Assembly: GCA_903813345.2 (NCBI GenBank)
Contig: CAIIXF020000010.1
Span: 19,231,181-19,295,180, forward strand
Length of the DNA: 64,000 bases
From: Owenia fusiformis
Taxonomy: Eukaryota; Annelida; Polychaeta; Sabellida; Oweniidae
Direction of reading: 5' to 3'
Positions 23,690-34,600 of the stretch are shown one piece after another (position 1 is the first letter of the stretch; each line of letters opens with the position of its first letter). The translations under genes and the position numbers were made by a program. The notes beneath the pieces were generated by a model. It saw only the letters and a program-made list of their open reading frames with translations, was not told where the DNA came from and did no database searches.

Positions 23690-23945
23690 GACTCGGGGTA
23701 AACGGGACTTCAGAAACGGTTAAAGATCTGCACTTCTTACCCATTCTGTTTACGATAGGATTGTGAGGTAATAAATCGGTATTTCTTCGCAAACATGTAC
23801 ATTTTCTTAAATATATGACACTGACACACGATTGTGATAAAAATGTCGTGGGAATTCTGCTTACAACGCGTGAAATAAAGAAAAAGAAAAATCGTACGTT
23901 CGAGGTTCCGACATTTGCGTAATCGAGTGGAGCACCAGTGCAGTT
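23690..23945 (-). mobile_element. Family P palindromic element, half copy
   Basis: Shares AAGATCTGCACTT, GTGGGAATTCTGC, TACAACGCGTGAAATAA and the end GGAGCACCAGT with the family P copies. The other arm is missing. Confidence 0.7.
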
Positions 23946-24497
23946 CTCACTCACGTTTTTTAAGACTTTTTCTGATAGATAAATCTCCGATTACTTCTCA
24001 CTTATGTAATTGCAAGAGATCATTAGCCACTACAACAATGTGACATATATGATAATTGTGTACAAAAAGGCATAATATTGATGATCGGTACTTATCGCTT
24101 CTGCAATATCAACATGTTTTGGTCAAAAATGCAATTGTTATAAATTTTATTGGACAAAAAAATTGTTCCGGCAGTCAACATTAAAAAACAACAATTATTT
24201 AATTAGTCCACTTATTCTTTGATTAGTTTTATTATAATCAATAAGAATTATTTACGTATACAAAATAGTTTTGGCAGTCAATAGACATCTGAGCAAAGAT
24301 TAATATCCCAATAACCTCATTTCAAAAGGCAATATTAAACAAATATTTCTTTCTATGGAGGGCAATACCTGTTCATCTTTCAATGATTTTTGCAGTATGT
24401 ATTGCCCGCAGCCCGTAGGGCAACACGTCTTTTTTTATCCTAAAATTGAGGGAGCTGTGAAATACGCTTGGTATTTTTTACCACATGTTACTGAAAC

Positions 24498-25091
24498 TGT
24501 AACGCGGAATATGGCATACATTCATGGTTACGGGTATTTGTGATACGGTTGAATATGCCATACTCACCTGCGGTATATGGCATATTCCGCAGGTCAGTAT
24601 GCGATATTCCGCAGTGAATATGCGATACATTGATTTCAGTGAATACCCGATACTCACCTGCAGACTATGTCATACTCACTTGCGAAATATGCCGTATACA
24701 GCAGGTGGATATGACATTTTTCGCAGGTGAAAACGTGATACAGAAAGACTTGGTTTGATTGGTTGCGAGAATCGACTCTAAATGTAAAACTACGCTGGAT
24801 TACCAATATTGTTAGTGCGTCGAGTACTAATATATGAATCATGGATTGATTGGGTAAGTTTATTACGTGAGATTGGTGAGTGATACTTCTGCATACGTTG
24901 GTGTATTCGATACACAGTACTGTTGATTCAGTAATCATTATAATAATTTATAAAGTTTCACTTGACAATTGCGTACTTCCGGTTAGTGTGTATGCCATCT
25001 ACAGCAGGTGAATCTGGCATACACCGCAAGTGAATATGCCATATTCGTTGCGGAATATGGCATATTTTTGTATCGTGTTTACTGCGTAACA
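24498..25091. mobile_element. TG..CA element with 5-bp duplication, copy 2
   Basis: 594 bp with ends TGTAACGCGG and CTGCGTAACA, flanked by GAAAC at 24493-24497 and 25092-25096. It is collinear with copy 1 at 14453 apart from small deletions. Confidence 0.65.
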
Positions 25092-25096
25092 GAAAC

Positions 25097-26066
25097 AGCC
25101 AGTCAAATTACACAGTTTCTAGCAATGATATAATAATGTGAAATATTGCCCGCTGAGATTAGGTTATTTCTATTATCACCACCTATTGAGAACAGATAAT
25201 ATTCAAAATCGTTATTCGCACTGGACCAGGGCCCCGGGATATGGGCGGGATGATGACCACTGGCCCGCCACTATTGGTCAACCAGCAAATCTTTTTTAAT
25301 AAAAATTGTTCTGTTTTCGAATTCTGTGAAGTCTACGAAAAATGTCAAGTGAATATTTCCCCGGTATCATCATAACTTTACTCCAGTTATATTATCCCGG
25401 CAAATGTTACAGAATCGTACTAAACGAAACAACGCGGACATTTTTAAGGCGTACACAACCATATAAAAATCAACACTTCTACAATGTACATGCGCAAGTG
25501 GAAATTTGGTGATAACTATCGGACACTTTGACGACTTTTCCATTCTTCGATATCCACGTGATTAACTCATGAAATTCGGTTAAGCGATTGTTTATTGTTA
25601 CTCGTCATTCTGAAATGATTAATTTGTTGTTTCAGTATTTGTTTTACCTCTTGTTTTAATTGAAAAGTTGAGTCAACCTTATCAAAGAATGTGCTGTATT
25701 TTGTTTCGTGTATACAAGACAAGATACTCCAACCCTACCTTAGTGACTACTATATATATGTAACAAGCCGTTATCACTTTTACCTGACAAACCTTAAACT
25801 ATTATTTATATTTCACTTAAAACTTGATAATGCTTTCTTTTGTAGACAAAGAGGATTTCTTGAAATATTTCAACTTGATAAACTTTATTAAAATGACCAC
25901 ACGTGAGCCCAACTGGTTCCTGTTATATCTCATGTTATCTTTAAGTTCTAAATATACTTCTTCGTCTTAAGTCCTTGAGTATTCAAAAGTTGACTCAAAA
26001 TACGACATCAGAATATAAAAGAATTGAAACAGCAACAGCAATAGCGAAAAAACTGACAGTCCCGAT
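25097..26066. other. Upstream region of the receptor gene
   Basis: The 5' flank and probable 5' UTR of the receptor gene. No TATA box or other promoter element stands out, and no upstream coding exon is evident. Confidence 0.35.
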
Positions 26067-27929
26067 ATGGCACCTCCTTCGGATTGTGCCGCTAAAGGAA
26101 CGGAACAGGTTAACAGACCTTCAAGTGCAACTGTTGATCTATATAGAAATGAGCTCCATGGTGGCCATAGCCCAAAAAGAAAAGTTGGCCTTCAAATTGG
26201 AAACGATAACCAAGCATTTATAAGTGATGAAACCAAAGACAATAAAGCTGTATTCAAAAAGACACAACCTGTTGTGCCATTCAGAAAAGATTCCCCGAGT
26301 GCGTCAATGCGAGAAAATCATAGGGATGAAACAAGCGATATAAGTAACGGACAACGGATAGATCCAACATCAAATAAGGAAGGCATGCCAGCAAGCAGAG
26401 AAACAAATATCCACGGCTTAGAACGCGATCGTAGCTCCCCTATTAGTCAAGATGATACCATTCCACCAAGATATGAGACGATCAATGAAACTAATACTGA
26501 ACCCAATCATGTAAAACAAGAATCTATTGAGCTTACTCCTGTTCCCGAACATGAAGTCATCAAAGAGTATGTTGCTAGTGACCCCAGCGGTATAAAGCCA
26601 ATCCATTACCGACAGAGGTCCTCTGATAAAGGACAGCAACAAACAAAGGATTTACAACAAGAGACAAAACTTAGGCTTGATGTGAGCCGTCGGGGAAGTT
26701 CGTCTGGTCTTGATAGCCCGGATGTGGACTTCTCCGAAACAAATCCTTCAATTTTGAATCAGTTAACCTTTCCAAATGGATCACTACGGTCTAATCACAA
26801 AGGATCCATTCGCTCACCAGTGCGACGTAAGAATCGCGACGGCAGTGACAGAAGCTCTGTTGGCGGAAGTGCGAAAAATATTTCCGGCAAGACTAGAGAA
26901 CGCAAGAGCTCAATCAAGTTCGATGACGCAACGAGTCTGTACGAGGACCATTTCCTCAGCAAACTTAGACGACTGAGCTATGGGACCAACTTCAAAAATG
27001 ACATAACTTCACTGTATTCATGCTTCAGGCCTCTATTTGCAACCATGAAATGCTTAGGGATTTTCCACACAGTGGAGTTTAAAGGGGAGAAAAAACTGAT
27101 CACGCCTTCCACAGTTTATTCTGTCATTATCATGATCATCTTATGGTTGAACTTCTTCCGTTTCTTTGCTGTATATGAATACACAGATGTTTTTGGCACT
27201 GAATTGTTCTTCAAAATCGTTTGCCATGTCTGGTTTTTTCAAAGTGCAGTCGGCGCTACGGCCAGCTTTCGTGTTTCTCGGGGACTCCCAGAATTCCTCG
27301 GCGCCTGGCACACATACATGGAAAACAGATCCGACCTTGGGTACAAAACCTACCTGGAGCGTTGGTCATTCATCTACGTAATCATCGCTTGCTTCCTGGC
27401 TATCATAAACTTAGTTATAATAGGACTATGGATTTTTACAGAAAGTATGCATTCACAAATCCTCTACGAACCATTCATCACTCAAAGAAACAACATCGAC
27501 GGCTATAATGTTCCTCTCGCAGCGAAAATTATCTTCATGGTGGTCCAGTTCTTCAGCTCAATGGCGTGGGCATTTCCAATCTCCCTTTGTGTGATGTTCT
27601 CTTTAGGGTTACGTCAAGAATTCATTCACTTCAGTAAAAAGTTTTCCTTGGCCACCACTGCATCGAGAGTTTTCGAGGGTAATATGGAATCATTCCGACA
27701 CGAGCACTTCAAAATCTGCAAGATCACCGATAAGGCGGACGCCCTGTTCAACGCTTACATCTTGATCGTGTACATCACCAATATCCCCCTCGTGTGCTTC
27801 TTGCTGTATACGTTGATATATGAACAGTTTGATAGGTCAATCACCATCGCCATGGCACTGTACTGGTTGTTTTCTTCGGTTTTGTATCTCTATATGGTTA
27901 CGGGTGCAGCAGCAATGCTTAATGCATCG
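26067..27929 (+). CDS. GRL exon 1: N-terminal tail and TM1-TM6
   Basis: The start ATG follows GTCCCGAT; no longer in-frame upstream start is supported. 621 codons end at CATCG|GTGAGT, phase 0. The frame runs on for 24 codons into the intron, which is why the uninterrupted frame is 645 codons. Confidence 0.85.
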
Positions 27930-30236
27930 GTGAGTTCTCTTTTTCTTACACCTTTTTTATGGATTAACGTTAGCCAGAGAACGGCCGGGAGAGAATGTGA
28001 TTGAGTAATTAAAATGACTCATTAAAACTACTCGCTCTTATATGAAAATAAAAACGGTAACACATTTCAAGTTTGAACCAATTCAAATCGAAAGTATATA
28101 AATCTTGAAAATACAGGATGACCTCAAAAATATTTTTCCTTTATTTTGGAATGATTTTAACTTAACTAAGTTGTATTTGAACGTTTATATATGAAACTTT
28201 CCAGTCTAAGCTGGGATTGATGTTCACTCGTGCCAAACTCCATTTAGTTTGTACATTGTGAATTAAAGTCGCAGTCGATTTATTCAAGAGTTGTTTTTTG
28301 GGGTCACCTTGTACGAAGTAGAAATAATCTACCTAACCTGATTGATAAATAGTTGATGCGGGTAGTAAAAGCATTAACAGAAAAATACTTAGTTCAGTAT
28401 CTTGTTGTCGGTCAAAAGGTTTCTTTTTGTTATCTTCTTATATTGCCGATGCTGTCACTACAATTAAAAAGAGATTCATTCCTGTTTAAGGACATACGTG
28501 TACATTACGAGGTCTTATCACATTTAACTTTAACTGGTATATGTATCAAATGTAGGAATCTGCTGGAAATACTGTATTACTAAGAGATTTAAATCAACAG
28601 ATATGCATTTAATTGACTTTTGTCCCATTGAACGAGATTATGGTTCGGACCATTAAATTCTTGGGTCAAATGTCTCACCAAATCGATCAAGATCCCCAGA
28701 TATATTGTAAAAATATATTATTTTCATTTCAGGGTTGTTCTCCAGCGGCAGATATACACGACATGAATTTGACTGATGACCGTATGTCGACCGGTAAAAT
28801 GATTCAGATCAGCGTGTTTCTTAGTAAGGCCACCAGTGGGAAAATTGGGTTCACGGCTTGGCGACTGTTTTACGTTGACAGAAGTACTTTGGTCTCGGTA
28901 GGTAATTCCAAAATAAATAAAATACGTTAAGATATGACAGTTGTAACATTAATATTTTGATATTACATATCGTTTCCTAAGCTTTGGCATGAGCTATCCA
29001 ACTGATATTAATTACGTCCCTGGAATTAATTCCGAGGTACACTACATTCACGATTCATTTTTACTGAAGCAGTTCACTGCCATGATGCCTTGTAGACCAC
29101 ATCTATGGATTGGGAATGTCTAGTGCTGGTGCATGACATAGTCTGACACTTCACCAAGAAATATTAAGAATTTTGCTCAATTTATTTTCCAATTTATACC
29201 TGGACAAAATTAGCCACCAGCGGTGGTTATTTGGCAACGGCCAATTCATGTGCACATTGTCGATTAATTTTCACTTTCATTTCATGTCTACCATGGTTTT
29301 AACCTTGACTTACACCGAGCGAAATTATTTTCTTTGCAAATTCCCGGGAGCGTTGAATATATCTATTTTGTCTTAATTTGATAAGCACGACCAGTTAGTA
29401 CTTAGTACTAATGAGCAGAATCTGGTAAAAGTGCTTGTGTACATCATATGCACTTTACCAAGAAGGACAGCTGTTGACTCAAAAATCATGCGCATGTTCA
29501 CTGGAACTCACCTGGTTACCAGGTAATATTAGTAGGTTACTATGTGTGTGCCCGTGTTCAAGTGTAGGTTGATATCTAGGGCTCACCATGACAACACTGT
29601 TCTGTAGTGCCTGGCATTCTAATTTCAAAGTGAGAATAGTACAATGCGCTTACCAACGAGAACGATATCTACATATCTTCCGCTTCATTCTCCTAGTTTC
29701 ATGATCAAAAATGGCATTTCCTTTTATATTGTATTAATAGTCCCGTATAAAATGATTAACGACCGAACGCGGCCACATAACCCTTTGTATTCGGCTTCGT
29801 GTATAGCAATATCTTTTTATGATTTCAGGTCGCAGCATCGATATTAGCCTATATCATAATACTGCTGAAACTCGGATCTGGCCTGGCCCCAAGGCCGGCC
29901 CTGCCATGCTTCTGCCCAGAATTCAAAAATGTATCGGATGCAATCGAGATATTTCAGGAAATTTTAGATTCCAGACTGAATGAAACTGCTTTTGCATTGT
30001 ACATCTTGTCTCAGATTCTAAACGCAACAAACAGTATACCTACACCTGGTTATGTGACGTCATTGTCACGGGCATTATCAACCTCTGTGCTCCCAGCATT
30101 ACAAACAGACGTTTTCATCAACCACACTCTGACAGAGGAGATACTAAATAATAGCACCACAGTGTCGCCACTTCTATTCAATATGACATTTCCAACTCAA
30201 GTCTTAGGAAATACGACAGTGGTTCCGGTGTATTAA
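26067..30236 (+). CDS. Gustatory receptor-like (GRL) seven-transmembrane protein, three exons
   Basis: Join 26067-27929, 28733-28897, 29829-30236; 811 residues. Insect-type gustatory receptors are ligand-gated channels with the N terminus inside and the C terminus outside the cell. Residues 1 to about 345 form a polar, Ser/Arg-rich tail with no TM. TM1 starts near 350 (VYSVIIMIILWLNFFRFF) and TM6 ends near 618. Exon 2 gives GKIGFTAWRLFYVDRSTLV, matching the family's G..F..D block before TM7. TM7 crosses the exon 2/3 junction as LAYIIILLKL, a worn version of the TYhhhhhQF signature. Both introns are phase 0, as in the ancestral C-terminal introns of GR genes. The last 115 residues hold seven N-glycosylation sequons (NVS, NET, NAT, NHT, NST, NMT, NTT), fitting an extracellular C terminus. 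The tails are much longer than in insect GRs (about 400 residues in all). Ligand unknown. Confidence 0.85.
28733..28897 (+). CDS. GRL exon 2: loop before TM7
   Basis: Acceptor ATTTTCATTTCAG, donor GTCTCG|GTAGGT. 55 codons, phase 0 at both ends, encoding the conserved cytoplasmic segment and the start of TM7. Confidence 0.85.
29829..30236 (+). CDS. GRL exon 3: TM7 and extracellular tail
   Basis: Acceptor TATGATTTCAG. It opens VAASILAYIIILLKLG and continues as a Cys-containing (CFC), sequon-rich tail to the stop at 30234-30236. Confidence 0.85.
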   Translation, partial: VAASILAYIIILLKLGSGLAPRPALPCFCPEFKNVSDAIEIFQEILDSRLNETAFALYILSQILNATNSIPTPGYVTSLSRALSTSVLPALQTDVFINHTLTEEILNNSTTVSPLLFNMTFPTQVLGNTTVVPVY

Positions 30237-30451
30237 GTGATACTGAAATTAGTACAATGGTGTCATGGGGTATGTAATGACAGCCTATCATCCATTTTAA
30301 TCTTTTGTCTTGCATTGTCCGTCCATAATTCTTGTAACAAGTCCCTGTGCCTCAATGCTCCCTCTGTTATGCAATGAATTAGACGGAATCAGAATGGACA
30401 GGATACACGAGTGCAGTACAGTGGCTTGATGTAAGCCTTTTTCAAACCACC

Positions 30452-30982
30452 ACGAAACGAATCCGTTTCGGTAACAAAATGTCGGAACCTCGGAGTTGCG
30501 ACTTTTCTTTTTTTCTTATTTCACGAGTTGTTGGAACAATTTTCATATTTTTATTACAAATGTGTCTCAGTATCAAATGTTTAAGAGAAAATCTAAACGT
30601 TTGCGAATAAATACTTAAAAAGACTCATCGATGTAATACCTCACTTTTGTTATGGAAACAAAAACGGTCAAGATCTGCCCTTTTAACCTCGTTCCGCTTG
30701 TACGTGATAATAACGGGGTATTATATCTGCAATAATTATGTCGTTTTCTGAAATATTGGTTTGCAAACGTGTAAATGTTTTAAACATATGATACTGAAAA
30801 AACATTTGTGATAAAAATGTCCAGGTGATTTTTTTTTAATTTTTATATTTCCTTTATTTCATAATACATCATACAAACAGATACAGGTGATTCTACTACG
30901 ACTAACAAAAAATAAGGAAAGAAAAATCGAGGTTACGCCATTTTGTTACTCAGACGGATCCGTTTCGGTAACTCGTTTGAGA
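30452..30982. mobile_element. Family P palindromic element, diverged copy
   Basis: Ends near CGAATCCGTTTCGGTAACAA and CGGATCCGTTTCGGTAACTC. The arms share AAAATGTCGGAACCTCGG-type and CATATGATACTGA words with the other P copies. Confidence 0.7.
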
Positions 30983-31082
30983 GAGTGCTTTTCGTCATTA
31001 ATTAGATTGTAGCATCCTGAGCAGTTATGTGTATATGACACATACATAGAATCAACACCTGAACTCAAAGACGTCTAAATGT

Positions 31083-31125
31083 ATATATTATATATATATT
31101 ATATTAAATATAAAATATTTAATAC
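31083..31125. repeat. TA-rich low-complexity tract
   Basis: ATATATTATATATATATTAT-type sequence downstream of both convergent genes. Confidence 0.7.
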
Positions 31126-31302
31126 AAACGAGTCATACAATTATAACTGGAAAAAATCTTGTCATAATTTAAAGTTATGAAATAGTATAGAATAGACAAT
31201 TAACCACAATTTACATACAACGTGTAAGGACATGTCTATTTTGTCTTTGTGGATCACTGAATACTTACACTTAGAACAATCAAAAATAAAACAAATTAGA
31301 AC

Positions 31303-31640
31303 TTAATATAAACAGTCTTTGTACGATATCTTATTCAATGTCAGCCATTTGACGTAATTTGAGCCTGGATTTTCCAGAACTTCCATCCATAAGGTCTGCC
31401 CCGATTCTAAACACGACCCAAATCCCAATCTGATTTCCCCTAGCACATAATCACTTTTTAGCAATTCATGATCGTACACTGCAATGTTCACTGATGTATA
31501 TTTGAGGTCTTCGATTTTGGGGGACACGATAAATCGAAATGTTTCGTCGAAGATCGGACTGCAGGTTTTCTTCTTCGGCATTGTTTGCCGTTTAGTTTCT
31601 GCTGTACCTGGCTGTAGGACAGTCACCTTAACATAGGGAT
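31303..31640 (-). CDS. C2CD4-like exon 3: most of C2B
   Basis: Acceptor GTTGTTTCAG. The codon split over the junction restores the Asp of DPYVKV. It encodes TCSPIFDETFRF and the WMEVLENPG end typical of C2 strands 4-8, ending at ISYKDCLY. Confidence 0.85.
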
Positions 31641-34600
31641 CTGAAACAACAATTTAATATCTTTGTAGAATGTTTGCCAGATTTCCAATTATATTTAATG
31701 TCTTTGAACTCCATCGCCTACACAATCGTTAACGTCAAAAACAGGTGGATTATATATTACTTGGTTATGCAAATCTGCTGTACCTGGTTGTTAGTTCGTC
31801 ACCTTGACATAGGGATCAGAGACAGCAATTTAATATCTTTGTAGAATGTTTACCCGATTTCCAATTATATATAATGTTTTTGAACTCCGTCGCCTACATG
31901 ATCGTTAACGCCAAAAAGAAGTGGACTAAATAACTTGGTTATGTAAAATTGTTCAAAACGCAGGTCATTCGAATTCATTTCAAATGTCCTAATTCATTAA
32001 ACTCGATTCTAAATTATGACGTAGGCTACATTATATATCATGAACTACGGTTAGTAGTTCTTCATCAAATAGCTAGATTTACTAGTTTTCTCGGGATCAA
32101 TATTTTACATTTGCCTCGAATCATTAATTTAAATGACATATGATCACATTCAGAAAATTCATCATGGTGCTCTGACGATCATACGTTTATTTGTCTTGGC
32201 GTGTGAAAAAAATATATGTGTTACGGTCAACCGTGCTTGGTGATCGTCACGGAAATACTCAACTCATTTTCCAATTTTGAGTTCATTGTATCAAAGGATA
32301 ATCTTTGAAATAGATATGAAATATTAATCTTAGTAAGATTTCTACAGAAACTGACATTTTAAAAAATAAATTCATTAATTTTTAGTCTGCCATTTCGATA
32401 ACGCTAACGTCGTTCACCGTCATCTAGCTCTGCATCCGTGTCATATTGACACAGTTTATCTCATCTCATTCATAGGCCGTTAAATCTGAGCTTACATCGG
32501 GTACGTCGAGGACTATCAATCTATATTAATTAATCAAGGCGCATTGTATGCACTAAAGGAACGATGATAAAATTGTATCAAGGATCTACATTCTCAAGTT
32601 TTATGTTTTATTATCTAATTTATTACGTAGGATTTCCAGGTATTACCCAACAAATCACCTAGGTAAATTGTAAGATCCAATTTCGCAGATCAATCATCTT
32701 ATTATGTCATACGATGCAGATATCAGGTGTATCCGACGGAAGCGGAATATGCCGAAGCCGATGACGAATGTTTTATGAATGTCATATCTAATATGGTTGC
32801 TTTACTTGAAAATGTCGCTACAGTTTGATACAAGGAATTCGCAGACTATTACTTTTTCACAAGAATTTCAAAATATAGCACATCCATTTTCTTCGCGAAG
32901 GAGTGGCGTGAAATAATCCCAGTTGATATGTTTTCTTTCTGACTAATATTTCAATATCAATATTTCGTGCAATCAATTTAATAGATAAGACACGATATAT
33001 CAAGATTTAATTTAGATGCAGATAAATATGTTTGTTCAAGTGCCAAAGGGAAAATACTAAGATATGCAAATATTGTAAAACTCCAACATTAATGAGCATC
33101 TAATGATACTGTCATAGTTCTTCAAAGTACAAAATTAAACGTAAGTGGTTTTCAGAGAGAAATCAAACATCTCGAAACAGGTTTCCCAGGTGCATTAAGT
33201 TTCGTTTGAGACACTTTGTCATTACAAAATGGGGGAACAATTTTAGACACTATTAAAGCGGTTTAACATTAATGGCATAGAAGAAAGAAACAAACGCAGG
33301 GAACAATTATTTACAATATTTTTTCATACTCATTTGATTAATGTTACATGCTTCTAAAATCAGGGTTGCGACAAATGTTTGAATCGACTTCCCCCTGATT
33401 CAATTAGTTTTAAATTACTTGAACCTTGTTTGTATCGCCAAAAATTAAGTAAATTTGATAAATGTTGACCAAATGGTACAACTATCTGAACATTGTTCAA
33501 TGTTCTTCATTATCCTAAGTACCATTGCTCTATTCCAAATATGGTGATCACGATTTAATGGCCATTTTACAACGTGCTCTTCAAATACCGAAACATGCCT
33601 TTACCCGATAAAGCCCCAGAATTTATCCCTGGGGATTTTTCAAAATGAAAAATATTGATAGTGGCTTTGTTTCTATGTTTGTAGAAAGTGGTCATTTTTG
33701 CTTTATTTGATGAATAATCACTGAGCATATCGAATTTCCTTTCCAACATGCTCTATGAAAGTTAAGTGACCCCACCCTTTGCGACAGTGTTATGAAAAAA
33801 GGTTGCAGACATTAGGCTTAAGTTAGACTCGAGAGACGAGACAAGCATTTTGAGCATTTTGTGAAACACGGCCATTTGAATATTGCGCTCATTTGAATAT
33901 AGACCAATGGAAATATGTTCAATTTGTCTGCGCTACATTTTTTCACTCACCCTGTATGATTTAAGTTCTTGTTTAGTTATTTTCTCATTCATATACCATT
34001 TCAGCTTGTGTTAAAAAAATTTAACTTCAAAATTTTCGCAACTCAGATTTCTGTTTAGACCTTAACAAACAAGAGTATACTATCATAAAATTACCTGGAT
34101 TTCCTCGGATTTGGCTTTTTGATAAACCAGTTGCCTGATGCAGAGAAACGCTTAGACGTTCGTGCTTTGGCTCAAAGTTTAGCCCAATTTTCAATTGACC
34201 CGACTCCTGCAAATAAAAACGACAATAAAGTTAAAGTCATAAAATAACATTGGATATAATACATCAGTTACAAGACAGCCTATGTTCAACATATTAGCAA
34301 GTCTTAAAAGAACGAGGTCTTGTTCATATAATGAGTTATATCACCCATAAATAAGACATTGCCTTTTATCTGAATACTCCTGTTGAGATAAATAGATCTG
34401 AAGGATAATGTTAACTGATTCTGTTACTCAGCTAGAATGGGAAAATTGGTTTATTCATTAAAGGTATAGTTTATAAATATCAAGGTCATCAGAACATTGA
34501 AAAAACAATATTTTAGGAAACGCGGATTAAACCTTATCCATTGTTATTATAATTTCAATATGCATTAATATTCATCAACAACTTGCGAACTCAGATAGTC

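Noticed and set aside
31303-31626. Separate short C2 protein starting at MTVLQPG
   Set aside because: The ATG-like start lies inside a C2 strand. An acceptor and DPYVKV just upstream show it is an internal exon.
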